64,000 nt of DNA from positions 17,568,501 to 17,632,500 of the forward strand of contig AP031356.1 in the NCBI GenBank assembly GCA_037833965.1, in the 5' to 3' direction. This DNA comes from Marchantia polymorpha subsp. ruderalis. Its lineage: Eukaryota > Streptophyta > Marchantiopsida > Marchantiales > Marchantiaceae. The translations under genes were made by a program, and so were the position numbers. The notes below the pieces were generated by a model, which saw nothing but the letters and a program-made list of their open reading frames with translations, made no database searches and was not told the DNA's origin. Below, in pieces: positions 36,969 to 48,269 of the stretch; within the stretch, counting starts at the first letter, position 1; every line of letters begins with the position of its first letter.

Positions 36969-37755
36969 GGTCGGCTCTTGGTCGTGAAGAACGTCTCACT
37001 TGATGGCCGCGCCGGCTGTACGCTGGAACGGTCTTCGCTCTCACGCGCGGCTTCACGCTCCGCCGTCGTCGATTAAACTCTCACGCTCGAATTGGCGGAT
37101 TTGAACTCCGCGAGCGTATTACCCCGCGGACATGCGGGCGTAGCGCCGAAGGCGAGTTTTCCGCCTTGCGCGGTACACTTGCTCGTACCGCCCCTCGGCC
37201 AATCCCCCTCTGCCTTGACGCGTGTGTCCGCATGTCGGACAAAAGTTCAACTCCTGCCTGTGCGCAGGCAGGAGCCTCGGCGGATTCTCCGCCGGTGCGG
37301 AACTTCATCCTCCTGTGCACAGGCGTTCGCCTGTGCGCAGGCGAATTTCGTCCGCGGCGCTGCGCTGGCGCGGAAGGCGTTGACCGTGGTCAGCCGTCTC
37401 CGTCCAGTCTGTCCGTTCCTTGTCTCTCCGTCGGCGCTTCCGCCGCCGCAACTCCGTCCGTCCAAGAGCGTATCCACCCTTCCCGTCCGCATGGTCCGTA
37501 CCGATTTGATTACTCTGGCGGCTCTTCCGACGTACGCGGCGCCGCGCTGGCGCGGAAGGCGCCGTACACTTTCTACCTCACAAGGCGCATTTCTAGGGCC
37601 CAAGGCGGATTTTCCGCCGACGCCGAAGTGCCTGTGCACAGGCGAACGCCTGTGCGTAGGCGGACTTCGCGCCTCCCCAAACCCTACTTCGCCTGTGCAC
37701 AGGCGAACTTCCTTCGTCCGCGCATAGGACAAAACTTTCTTCGCCTGTGCACAGG
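35469..37755. repeat. Eight copies of the palindrome CCTGTGCACAGG
   Basis: Perfect copies start at 35469, 35499, 35514, 35532 (inside the ORF) and at 37312, 37631, 37692, 37744 (upstream leader). Most are extended to CGCCTGTGCACAGGCG. Variants with TGCGCA or TGCGTA in the centre lie near 37257, 37328 and 37649; the one at 37257 has arms of ten bases. In the ORF they encode PVHR repeats on the minus strand. Confidence 0.9.
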
Positions 37756-38396
37756 CGGAAAGCTGAGTATCTTGCGACCTTCATAACTCTCGGATTTCTC
37801 TTCCGTTCGTGGCGTTCTTGGGCTCGTTAGAATCAGCGCGTCGAGCTCTTTCCAACGAGACCCTAACCAAGTCGAGGCGTTGCGCATTGAGAAAGTTATG
37901 AGGGTTTCACTCTTCCGCCGAATGCACTCTCCCGTATCGCCGAAGGCGTTGACCGAAGGCGTCTACCGCCCAAGGCGCATCTTCCGGCGGTTCTTCCGCC
38001 GAAGGCGTACCGCCAAAGTCGCTCTACCGCCGAAGGCCCCCCCATCAGTAACTTCCGACACTCATAACTCAGTGACCTCTCATCCGTTTCACAAGTTCTT
38101 GGTCTCGTTAGAACGAGCGTCGCGAGCTCTTTGCAACAAGACCCGAAGCAACTCAAGGCATTACGAATTGAGAAAGTTATGAGTGATCAACCGCCGAAGG
38201 TGCTCGAAGCGGATCCTGGAGCATGAACCGCCCGTTCCGTCCCAAGCGTCCCACTGTGGCCTAAGCCCAAAACCCCTTGACTGTCCTCGATCCTCTGGTT
38301 TCGCGTACCGATTACTATTTACAGCTGCTGCCGCGGTACTTACTATTCAAAAATGTTTTAGTTCCGACAAAAAACAAAAAGTGGGTTACCACAATA
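36969..38396. other. Long GC-rich leader of the 1,045-codon ORF
   Basis: About 1.4 kb upstream of the minus-strand ORF. It holds palindrome copies, CGCCGAAGGCG hairpins and two 120-bp modules. Open frames of about 200 codons on the plus strand here are low-complexity by-products of GC-rich repeats and are not called as genes. Confidence 0.5.
37782..38182. repeat. Two diverged 120-bp modules with inverted ends
   Basis: Copies at about 37782-37901 and 38063-38182, offset 281 bp. Both begin at TCATAACT and end at AGTTATGA, an 8-bp inverted pair. They share GTTCTTGG.CTCGTTAGAA, CGAGCTCTTT.CAAC.AGACC and ATTGAGAAAGTTATGAG inside. Confidence 0.7.
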
Positions 38397-38400
38397 TTTT

Positions 38401-39560
38401 TACCTATTTGTTTTTCAAATATTGTTTGAACATATTTAAGTCTTTTGCTCAGATCATATTTATGATTGATATTTGAAGATCAAAAAATGTTTCAACATAT
38501 TTATGAATACCTTATGTTTACTTGAAATTTGCAAAAATGAAATTCTATAAATTCATTTTTATGATTTGAAAACATTAACATGGTAGAAATTTTGCAAAAA
38601 TTAATCTTGCACCTTACTACATAAAATTGAAACACTTTATTGTGAAGATAATATGTGATATATTATGTAAAAATTTATTTACAAGATATAATTTCAAATA
38701 TATTTTTATATAAATCAGATTCATAGAAATGAAATAAATTTTTATTTATTCTTATGATCAAATCTACTTAGTTATTCATTGCTATACTCCCCATGTATTT
38801 CTTCTACTTCAAAGATAATCCGATTAAATTTTGATGGATTATTCTTCAAGATCTTGAAGTTGTAATCTATTTTTTTGCAATATTAACAAAAAATATGATT
38901 TTAATTGGAATTGAGTATTATGCATTAAATTTTCAAATTTTTTATATATTAAAGTTTAAATTTTGTTATTTTTTTGTTTTTTCTCTCAAACGCAATATTT
39001 TTTAATTACATGATTTTTTGCCATCATATACTAAAGAGTTATGTTTTGAAATTTTGTTATCTTAGTCATGATCATATTTATAAGCTCACCCATATAAGTG
39101 ATGTGCACATGAATATTTTTGAACTAATATATGATACGTATAACTACACTTATGTACGGTTCACTCTTGTTTTATTAATTTTAGTTAGTCTAATCGTAGT
39201 TAGATTTGATCTATAATTAGAATTTGAGATATTTAATACTAGGATGAATTTGTTTCAGTTTAGTCTCAAATGTACACATGTTTGAGACATAATGGAGAGC
39301 TGAGCTATTGATTTGTCTGCCGCAATAATATTGTCATGCTAGAACCAATAGCCACGATTAATGTGATATAAACCAGTTCTGTTGAATTTTGTGCTTCGAG
39401 ATGACAAGCAATTACTTCCTTATATTGTTGGACCTGGCAAATGTTTTTTTAGGTTCCTCCCAAATTGATTTGAATCTGATCCTATCAGAGCGCTCACTTC
39501 AGCTCACGCTTTTTTTTTAAAAAAACGACTGATAACGCGGAGTGAGTTTTAAGGTCCACG
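38401..39560. other. AT-rich stretch
   Basis: AT-rich DNA after the sharp end of the GC-rich element. No coding frame or repeat is supported. Confidence 0.5.
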
Positions 39561-39564
39561 ATAT

Positions 39565-40690
39565 GAGATGAAAAAAATTGATGGACGCAATGACTATGTC
39601 TTGTGGTAACGACAAGTCACTAATGTACTTGATGCTATGGTTTTGGACAAGATGTTTAATACACAATTCGACGACGTAGATGATGATGATTGAAATGACA
39701 TTCAATACTAGACGGTGAGTATTGTGGTATTATATCTCAAGCCAAATGTCTTCAAGCAAATGGAGGTGGCGCAAACAATAGTAGATTTGTTTGCGGCATT
39801 GCGCGAGAAGTACAATAAGAAGGAGCTTTCAAACCGGTTGTACACGGCTTTGAAGCTCATCAACTTCAATATGACAGAAGGTGTCAAGATGCAAGATCAT
39901 GTATAGGGCTTCAATGATTTGGTTGTGGATCTTGAGAAACTTGGAGAAGATTTGAATGATGAGCGAAAATTCAGTTACTAAATTCTTTGCCGACCTTATG
40001 GGGATTCCTATCACGGATGCTGCTTCAACATGACAATAAAATCATCACATACAATGAATTCGTTAGTGCTTTATTGACGATAATCAAGATTGTGGATACC
40101 TCTTCAGGGTCAATCCACTTCATAGTCTACTGCCTTGACAATCTCTTGTGGTATTAGGTCTGCTAAGGAAAAAACAATGAAAATACTAATACCAAGTTTA
40201 GATCTAAGCCCAAGTCTAGAGATGATAAGTTTATCAAGTGTTGAAAATGTGACAAATCTAGTCACATTCGCAAAGATTGTTGTAGTAAGGGAATGGATGA
40301 ATACCTAACAAACTTGGTTGTTATTGAAAATTTTGGTATTGCACTTTGTACTTTCGTAAATGTTACTAATGATGAATGGATTTTGGATTCAACTTGCTCT
40401 TATCACATTTTTCACGTTATTTTTATTTTTCACGTTCATTTTTCATGAGTCATTTAGTTCTTACACTATGTCAACTGGTACAATTATTATGGAAAATAAA
40501 CACGCTTGCAAAATTGTTAACATTGTATCTAAGAAGATTCAATTGTTTGTTCGAATGATTCATATCTTGATGAACGTACGGCAGATCATAAGAACTTGAT
40601 TTCACTTGGAGAATTGAACTTGGAAGTGTTCATGTGGAGCACTAATAATGGAGTTTCAAGTGTGATGGATGGTTATCACATTTTCATGAA
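39565..40690 (+). pseudogene. Ty1/copia gag-protease remnant
   Basis: Segments in copia order are readable across several frames and stops. First comes KIDGRNDYVLW near 39580 (gag N-terminus). Then comes the UBN2-type gag core with ALREKYNKKELSNRLYTALK and, after a stop, GFNDLVVDLEKLGEDLNDER. Near 40235 a zinc knuckle reads C.KCDKSSHIRKDC, its first part hit by a stop codon. Near 40375 the protease start DEWILDSTCSY corresponds to the usual WILDSGCS motif, followed by the segment with STGTIIMENKHACKIVNI and LISLGELNLEV-like sequence. Gag packages the RNA and the protease cuts the polyprotein. Integrase, reverse transcriptase and RNase H are absent downstream, so the element is truncated as well as mutated. 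Confidence 0.8.
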
Positions 40691-42236
40691 AAACTCAAGG
40701 CTGAAAATAACAATTTGAGTTTTTTTTTTTAATTTTGAGTTTTTATGTTTTGCTTCAATTTTTCATGAACTAGAAAATGTAATAATTACTTATTATCATA
40801 TTTTAGAAAATGTAATCATCTTGCAACGAAAGAAATTTCAAATTATCTTTGATGCATTGAGTGCATGATAACAAAAACTCCAACTATAATATCTATAACT
40901 TATTTCTTACAAGATGAGAACAATATCACATCATATGTTCCTTGTCTTGTGCTTTTTGAAACTTTTTAGATTCATGTGATATAATAATAAATCAACAAAC
41001 AATAATATCACTAAGAACAGGTACCATTGAAATTGGGCATGAAAATGAAAAGCCTTGATGCCAACGTTAATGTCCACTACACAAGTGCAAGAAATAAATC
41101 TGAAATACTTGATGACAACACACTGTTTGTTGGTCGAAATCCATCAAAATCAATTAAGAATAGTCTCAAAATGTCTGATATATATGACAAAAAATTTAAA
41201 CATTCAGAATGTAGTTTTTGCAAGTTTTCACCAAAATTTTAAACAATCTCAAACCTCAAATTATTTTGATTTAAACAAGACATCAAAACTTATCAATCAT
41301 CAAGTATCATGTGAAGATAGCTATATAAGGTCATGTTCATGTCAGAAGGTTAGTCATTCAGCATTTCAGAAAGATCTACAAAGAAGCATCTCGGATCAAG
41401 CCGACTGAGCAAAATGATATTCACTAAAAAGTCAAATGTATATTTGCGAAAGTTTCATTAAATATTAAGAAAATGAGCGTGAAACAGCTACAATCAATGA
41501 CACTACTTAGTAACAACGTTTGTACTCAGCAAGATTGATGAAACTTACGTATGATTTGATTAAGATGTTTGTTGTTGGACTTTCCTAAATGAAGTAGAGT
41601 CGTATTCAACACCATTGAAGTCAAATTGATTTTGATATTCCTATCTAGAAATAAATGCATCCTTTAGGCATTCATTGGGCGTTTGCCTCACACAACTTCC
41701 AACAAATCCGGGTAAGTCTATTGTTGCACACTTACTTGCAATATGAATACCGAGATGAGATTTTGTACTTAGATGGAACAATAACAATGTAGAACTGAAG
41801 CTTTATGTATCGGTTACATCAATTTATATCGCAGCTTTGATAAAAATTCAAATCAATTCAATCATGTGAATGTTTTTTGATCTCATTTACATGATGTAGT
41901 GAGTTCCAGTTGCACAACCACCAGCAAAGAAAAAGTCAACACCATGTTTAAATCTACAGCTTAAGAGCTTTTTTCTAACATTGCAGTTATCGGGCAGCTT
42001 GAGGCTGCACTGTGTAAGAAGTATTGCAGAAGTAGTAAAAGCATAGTGAATGGCCTACATGATCTTCTCCTTGCGATTTATCTTGGATTTTTTTGAATAA
42101 TATCACTATGAGCAAATACTCATCGAACCTTGGCGTGAAAATCAAAAGACTTATGCCAGCTTTAATGTCCACTACAAAGGTACACCCTTTTTCGGGCGAG
42201 ATCTATCAAGTGCAAAGTAATAAGACCCTCAAGATG

Positions 42237-42267
<31 letters not shown>

Positions 42268-42334
42268 GAAGAATTCGAACACTCTCAAAGTTCAAGTCAT
42301 ACACAAAAATCAAGATGATCGGGGATCATTAGGA
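40691..42334. other. AT-rich stretch with a direct-repeat pair
   Basis: Apart from the repeats at 41001 and 42096 and an (AT)13 microsatellite at 42241-42266, no coding frame is supported. Confidence 0.5.
41001..42290. repeat. Diverged direct repeats of about 200 bp, offset 1,095 bp
   Basis: Copies at about 41001-41215 and 42096-42290 share AATAATATCACTA, TGAAAAT.AAAAG.CTT, TTAATGTCCACTACA and CTCAA.ATGTCTGATATATA. The spacing would fit the LTRs of a small non-autonomous retroelement, or one old segmental duplication. No primer-binding site was identified. Confidence 0.5.
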
Positions 42335-42394
42335 TTAGCGAGGCCCCATACTGGCGGGGATTTGACGCCGTTATTGGTTTGCTTCCTCCGCTTT

Positions 42395-42421
42395 TTTCTC
42401 TGCTGAAATTCAGCAGAGAAA
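42395..42421. repeat. Perfect 13-bp palindrome with 1-nt spacer
   Basis: TTTCTCTGCTGAA, a single A, then TTCAGCAGAGAAA. It sits 17 bp from a second, larger palindrome at 42439. Confidence 0.9.
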
Positions 42422-42438
42422 GATGAAATTCAGCATAC

Positions 42439-42485
42439 GTTCCCCTGGATCGCGATTCAGCAGCTGAATCGCGATCCAGGGGAAC
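42439..42485. repeat. Perfect 23-bp palindrome with 1-nt spacer
   Basis: The left arm 42439-42461 (core TGGATCGCGATTCAGC) and right arm 42463-42485 are exact reverse complements around a single A at 42462. The centre CAGCAGCTG resembles the centre of the neighbouring palindrome (CTGCTGAAATTCAGCAG). GC is higher here than in the flanks. Confidence 0.9.
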
Positions 42486-43012
42486 ATACTGGTCGTGGCC
42501 GGTGAGCCGATCCGATGAGGATTCAGTCGGTGGGGGGTTTCGGGCTGCGGAGGGCGACGACGTGGGAATTTACCGCCGTCTTGAGAGTGTTACCGTGGCG
42601 GCTAGGGCTGCCAGACCTAATCACAACAGACCAATCCAGTCCGTTTCGGACTGCGTCATACGTCCCAGTTCAGAGAGTAACTACTCAGGCTTCAGGTCCG
42701 CATACGGTTCCCATTCCGTTCCGATTTCTTTGTACCCGAGTTGTGCTCAGCAGGAGCTGGCATTAGGGTTCGGTCAAGCGGACGTGGTGGGGGCGCAGTC
42801 CAGACAGGAATGAGCCAGGATGCCGAAGCTATAACCTAACAGGCTGCAGGTCAGAGATTACATAGAGAGGAGGTCCCTGTTCACTCATGGAGAATGTCGA
42901 ATTCCTCTCTTCGTTTTCTAGATCACGATGTTATCGACGTATCAACTTTGAGGTCAAGTTCTGCGAAATGTTTTTCGTTTACCAGTAACGGCTGCCACCA
43001 ACGTGCATCGGG
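42486..43012. other. GC-richer island without an assigned gene
   Basis: A 103-codon frame at 42502-42813 and an overlapping frame are open on the plus strand, with GC-rich codons but no recognisable domain. It may be the start of a lost gene or transposon; not called. Confidence 0.3.
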
Positions 43013-43082
43013 CAATCTGTCGATGATTTTTGATTTTGATGCTAGCAACGTGCCATCAAAGTCAAAAATCATCGACAGATTG
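43013..43082. ncRNA. 29-bp hairpin, candidate small-RNA precursor
   Basis: The arm 43013-43041 (CAATCTGTCGATGATTTTTG and nine further bases) pairs with 43054-43082 over all 29 bp, with one T.G pair that is a wobble in RNA when read on the plus strand. The loop is 12 nt. Size and near-perfect pairing would suit a young plant MIR or siRNA hairpin, but no known microRNA sequence is recognised. A foldback formed by template switching is the alternative. Confidence 0.35.
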
Positions 43083-43289
43083 TCGATGTTCTCCCGAATC
43101 TTCTTCGTTTATCATTATAGTGAGTTGAATTGAATTTTTTCATGTACCTGTAGTCACATGAGTTTTCTGAGTTTCAAAACCTCAAGAACGGTGAGTGGTG
43201 GCAGATTGGCGAATGAAACGCGAGAAGCTTTTATGACTGTCAACGATTTCACATTCTGACACGAGATTGGGTGAAAAAAGTCAGGCAAT

Positions 43290-43500
43290 ATGGGACGATT
43301 GGATAACATACTAGATATCCTTATGGAAGACATACTGGTGAGTCTTGCTAATAAATTTTCGAAAACATATTGTTGAGTCTTGCTAGTATAATCTTCAGTA
43401 GGATGTCTAGTATGGCTTAGCAGTTATGTAACTCAGAATGGTATCCGAAAGATGGAAGAGCTTAATTGAAGCACCCATAGCTAAATGGATACGTGTTTAA
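43290..43500 (+). pseudogene. F-box domain fragment
   Basis: An ATG frame reads MGRLDNILDILMEDILVSL, then in another frame after stops LRMVSERWKSLIEAPIAKW, ending in a stop at 43500. The pair resembles the first and last helices of an F-box (LPEDIL..IL and V.KRW.SLI..P), the part that binds SKP1 in SCF ubiquitin ligases. The middle is disrupted by two stops unless an intron (GTGAGT at 43336) removes it. No kelch or LRR substrate domain is recognisable downstream. Most likely a decayed copy; a spliced short gene is possible. Confidence 0.4.
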
Positions 43501-46500
43501 TCTTTCGCGTAGGGATGACCAGCTAGGCCAGCGTGCTAATACTTCGGTTACCCGTTTTTTGCAGCCGCCTAGCAATCCGCTTTCCGGTTCACAGAGTTTT
43601 CAATTTTCGTTCTTTCGGTTACGAGTTTAAAAGTTACTGGCTTCATCACATCGATTTGATATCGTTGTCCATTTCATATCCACAATGTATTCACAATCCA
43701 GTTGCAATTTACATGAGATCTTTTTTTCAAGCCATTGATTTCAAGATCTGAATTTTCAAGTTATCAAGTAAAGGCCGAAGATTAATACCTGTTGGCCATA
43801 TATGATTCTTATTAAACTGTGCGCTGTCTGTAGTGAACATGTTCGTCCACATGCGCGACTCTCAATCTGAAATACTGATAAACATAGAATTGTCTCCCCT
43901 TCGAAACGTTTGAAACACAAAACTTGAGAAAATGAAACATTCATATGACTTAAGAAAGTACAAAAGTTAAAACATATGTATATAATTGAGTACGTAGAAG
44001 TTCATTCTAAGAATATATCTCATCGATGAAAACTGGCTTTCTCCTATAACTTGTGTTCAATCTAGTCGAAAAATTGATTCAATTTCCGAGGTAGTACCAC
44101 AATTTGTCTGTCGTCACCATGTAAAAATTGGTTCCAAAAGTACCTATCCATAGCTGAATCTGAGATGTGACCTCGCCTTCTACAAGCGCTCGTCAGATTC
44201 TATCTGCCCAATATTCGCCCGTACACGGTTTCCCTACCGCACACGCCGCCTAATTCTCAATCAATCAATGGCCAGACCTGCGAGCTGGCAAGACTCCTTC
44301 CATCATTCACTTGCCGATGATATGTTTCGATCTGCATTCAGAACGATGGTAAATTGGTAAAATACACCTAATTTCCCGAAGTCACTTAGTATAGCGTCTT
44401 CATGGGCGATCGTGTCAGATTCGATTATATCAGACGACAGACTGAACACTTCGACAACACACAGATGAGGAGCTAGTGATAATCCGTGGAAAACCAAGGC
44501 GTTGGGGGCAAAGTAAGGTTGATAAAGCCAAGTCGAATCGTCAAAATCTTGAATTTATAGAGAAAAATCAGTTATGTGAAAACCTGTGATGTTGCCTCGA
44601 TTTTTATCAGCTAGAGCAGAATTTGCATCTGACCTTTCTTCTTCAGAAGAATTGAACATATACATATTTTTCATAATCAAAGAGATACTTAAAGTAAGTC
44701 AATTCAACATGTTCGTTTAGATATTTCAACTAGGTTTGAAACTTAATTTCCACACAGGACTACATTAGACCGGCTAGGGGTACACATTTAGCTGTGATTT
44801 GGCAATGGCCTGGAGAGGTAATACAGTAACTGTTAGACACAATGAATCCCCGAGTGGTGGAAATTCACCTGTTCATCAGATCGAATATGATTTCGTGTAC
44901 TCTTTTGGACTGTTCTAACTTGATAATGAACTTGGAACTTGTTAGCCTAGAGAAACGAGAAATTTCAGGCCAGTCACTGTAAAAATTTATACCTGTAACA
45001 TTGAGTGAAATGCTTTTGATTTTAGATATGCATAAGCCGAAAAAGATGGATTATCTTGAGGAATTACAGTTGTACCTTAGGGTCTGCTAGGTAATATGAA
45101 GGTAATTAGAAAGATATGCATGTAGGACCTGAAAAAGCGCAAGCCATTTAATATGTTTCATGAACCACTTGCCACTCAAGTCATATTTACTCCTCACCAT
45201 ATCTTATGGTGTCCGATCCTGATAAAAAACAATATCTTGCTGAGTTTGAATTTCACAACCAGATTGTTTGCCATTCAGGAGCAGATTCCGTTCATCGTAA
45301 CGAGTACTTCGAGTACTAGTAATCTTGAAGTTCGCGCTTAAAACTTTAGTTTCCTTGAACATTCATGTTATTTGCGATCAAATTTGACGGAAATGTTTTC
45401 ACTGGAAGCAAGAGTTACAATACTAGAAGTCTCAGACTCACAAGCACCAAATTTTAAACATAAATTCTATGTTATTTTATTTATCATTTAAACTTAAATT
45501 TTGAAAAAATAATATATTTTGATAAGTATTGTAAGATAAATTTTAGACTTAATACAGATCATGATGATATAAATATAATGAACTCAAAATTTATGGCGAT
45601 AAAAAAACACCAAAAGTTTAAAAAACTGCTTTGTTTAACTTTACTGGCCCTTTTATTTTTTTTCAGACTAGATACCAGAAAGTTAAAAAACGGATAATTT
45701 TGCTGATAACGTATGATTTTGAGGCGTAAAATAAAGGTGAAAAGAAATTGAAAAGCTTTGTTCTGATGAAGCCTTGTTTTGCAAAAAAGCAAACAAGTGA
45801 TTAACATTTAATTTTCTGGAGTGATATGTGATAGTTCTCTGAAACTGTTTACTTGGATCTGTTGCGAAATTGATAGTGTTGAACTTTCAGTTTTAGAGTC
45901 TGTACATTGCAGCAGAAGTGTTGACTGATAAAAAATTTATGTTTTTGGATGAGTTTCAAGCATCATGAGATTGGACGTTGATTGATCATTCTATCTTGTT
46001 AAGAGATCCAGACTTACATGCAGCTATTTGTCAAGAATTAGTGAAACTTAAGACTAAGGTTATCTAGATGTTTGGAATAGAATGTGTTTTAAGAAGAAAA
46101 GAAATCCTTTGTACACTAATGTCTATGGTACCTAAAAACCTGGCCATTGCTCAGTATAAGAATACCATAGTCTATTCTATCATTTTCGGAGGAATTTATC
46201 AAACTTCAATTTAAGAACTCGACTGTAAAAATTACAGAGTGCACCGAGTACATTGGATGTCATTATTGCTCGCACAAATTCACAAGTACGTGAGGTTATA
46301 CTTTGGAGGGCTTGGTATTGGAGGTTCATGATGGTATGATATTGAAGGACCATGTGCGTTATGTTATGCCATCTTGTCTTCCAAACATTGATGTACCATA
46401 AATCTAGATCTGACGGTGGTACGACTAGACTTAAATTGTATTCTGTGTGGATATTTTATATGATGGCAAATATAGTAATTTATGATTTATTTCCAAAGAA

Positions 46501-48269
46501 TTGTATATTTCATGCTTTCACTTTCCTCATAATCTTATGCCCTGTAGGAGGTGAAAATGAGTTTGGTGGAGTTAAGAATCAAGCTGGTTTGATTATTCTA
46601 CTATTCACATTGTAGAAAGACATTACAAACTTCTGACCTTAGCACCACGGAGGTCATAGCATTTATGGACTAGACTAATTTGTAATAGAGGGACTAACGA
46701 ACAAGTTAAGTGAGCTATTGTGGTATATATTGTGATGTTTGATGTATTAGTGATTTACATATGGATGCGATATATATATGTGTATAACAACTCTCACGAC
46801 TCGTGCAATAGTCACCTTAGTCGGTAGATATTTATATGTAGTATCAAACACATTATGTTGAATCAATTGCGTAGTCAGTGCCGGAGGAATTGGATGCGTT
46901 AGGGTTGATATTGCTGTTAGGAGATCTATGAAATCAAGGAGATGGACTTTGAAATAGGACTCTAAAGAACACATTTTTAGATTGAGCATTAGACATGCGA
47001 CTATGATGGAGCGTAGCTAGTGCAAGAACTTGGAGTATCTGGCTCTATTGAAATATGTATATTTATGTGATATTGATCACGCCCAAGCCTTGGTGGAATA
47101 TTTGAGGAGAAGATATTTGATTGTGCTACACACATTTGTGTTACGTTAGTAAATGACTCTAGGCGTTCATTCTTCACTATGACCACTCGGTGGACATGAA
47201 CGTGTACGGTAAGCTTCTGAATGTGCCTCTAGGGACAGTAGACACACATGTGGAAAAAACCCGACTTTTATCGATAATAATTGCGGGTTAATTAAAAAAC
47301 CCGATTTCAACAATGGTATGAATCAAAAGTATATGACTATTGAAAGGGGTTGCATATGGAATTTACACGAGTTCAGAATGCGATGTTCAGAATTGTTGCA
47401 CATAGAGGAGTCAGCCAAGAAGCTACGTTCCGCTTCCTTGGAGATTGACATTCATCTCCATTATTAGCTGCCTTGTTCAAGCAAGGACATGAACCTACAT
47501 CAGACACTGCCCTTTCATCCTCGTTAACTTGAGAACAATTTAGTATATCAGGCTAAAAAAAAAAGCCAATTTCATGCCAATAAATAATTAGTTATTTTTT
47601 TAGAAAAAACCTTTTTGAACCTGATTGTAATAGACCTTGGCAAGGTAACGTAAAATACCTTTTACTCAAAGGTAAAAGTCAGGGGTAAAGGTAGGAAGAT
47701 TATCAATGGGTGAGATAGAATGTAGAGTAAAGGTAATGCTCATTTACTTATCCATTATCCGAATAATTACCTCTTAAGTTGGCAGTATATATATGTGGGA
47801 TTTTTTGTACATAACAAAACTTATGATTTCTAGAATAATAATTATAAATATGTGTATAATCCTATATCAGAGCAAAAGCGTTAACATGCCTTCCAGTTGT
47901 AAGATATGCTAAGATTGTTAATTTATCTATATAAATAATACAATTGTCTAATGGTGCTCAAACTTTCCCTGTATATTTTAAGTCATCTTCTGAATAAAAG
48001 AATAGGTTAAGAATAGAAAATGATGAAGTATTCACATCGTTCACAGACAATTTTTTCATGTTTTATATCAAAAGATTTTTAAAATTTAAAAAAATATATT
48101 TATACATATTATATATATTATTTAGATAATAAATTAACCTTTTCACTTATTATTGGCAAATTGATAATTTTTGTATTCATTAGAAATTGAGAATCAAATC
48201 AAGTTGTCATTAGAGACTCTCATCATATGCAACCATTTGGTGATTTAAGAACGTAGATGAATAAATATA
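43501..48269. other. Gene-free stretch
   Basis: No supported gene. Short frames at 43533, 44303 (minus) and 46352 carry no motifs I can name; 45.9-46.7 kb has protein-like patches broken by many stops and may be an old retroelement relic. AT content rises from 45.4 kb on. Confidence 0.4.

Larger units (their letters stand above)
34992..38200. repeat. Dispersed short hairpins of type CGCCGAAGGCG
   Basis: CGCCGAAGGCG, a CGCC/GGCG stem with a GAA loop, recurs inside the ORF (near 34996, 35200, 35261 and 35347) and in its upstream leader (near 37148, 37937 and 37998). Variants such as CCGAAGGCG or CGCCGAAGGTG lie near 37950, 38028 and 38190. Inside the ORF it encodes PSA-type tripeptides on the minus strand. 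Presence in coding and non-coding parts alike argues for DNA-level spreading. Confidence 0.75.
32816..38400. mobile_element. GC-rich repetitive element of unclear class with short inverted ends
   Basis: The left end reads ATATTTGTAATAACCCACT (about 32822) and the right end, on the other strand, AATATTGTGGTAACCCACT (ending about 38397). The ends are therefore inverted repeats with the core TAACCCACT. Between them the GC content is much higher than on either side, and a 1,045-codon ORF fills the middle on the minus strand. At 32921 and 33331 two related segments of about 95 bp occur, each starting ACAG.CTATTGA.GAGTTTG, with a (AC)10 microsatellite at 33021-33040 between. Two 120-bp modules lie near the right end. 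No transposase, reverse transcriptase or LTR pair is visible. It could be a non-autonomous DNA transposon with captured sequence or a retroelement remnant containing only a gag-like gene. Confidence 0.45.

Noticed and set aside
37092-37786. Two overlapping plus-strand frames of about 206-211 codons in the leader
   Set aside because: They consist mainly of translated palindrome copies (ACAQA, CTG, VHRR types) and show no domain.
45900-46700. Protein-like patches possibly from a retroelement
   Set aside because: Many stops and no diagnostic motif (no zinc knuckle, YxDD or DTGA-type protease motif).
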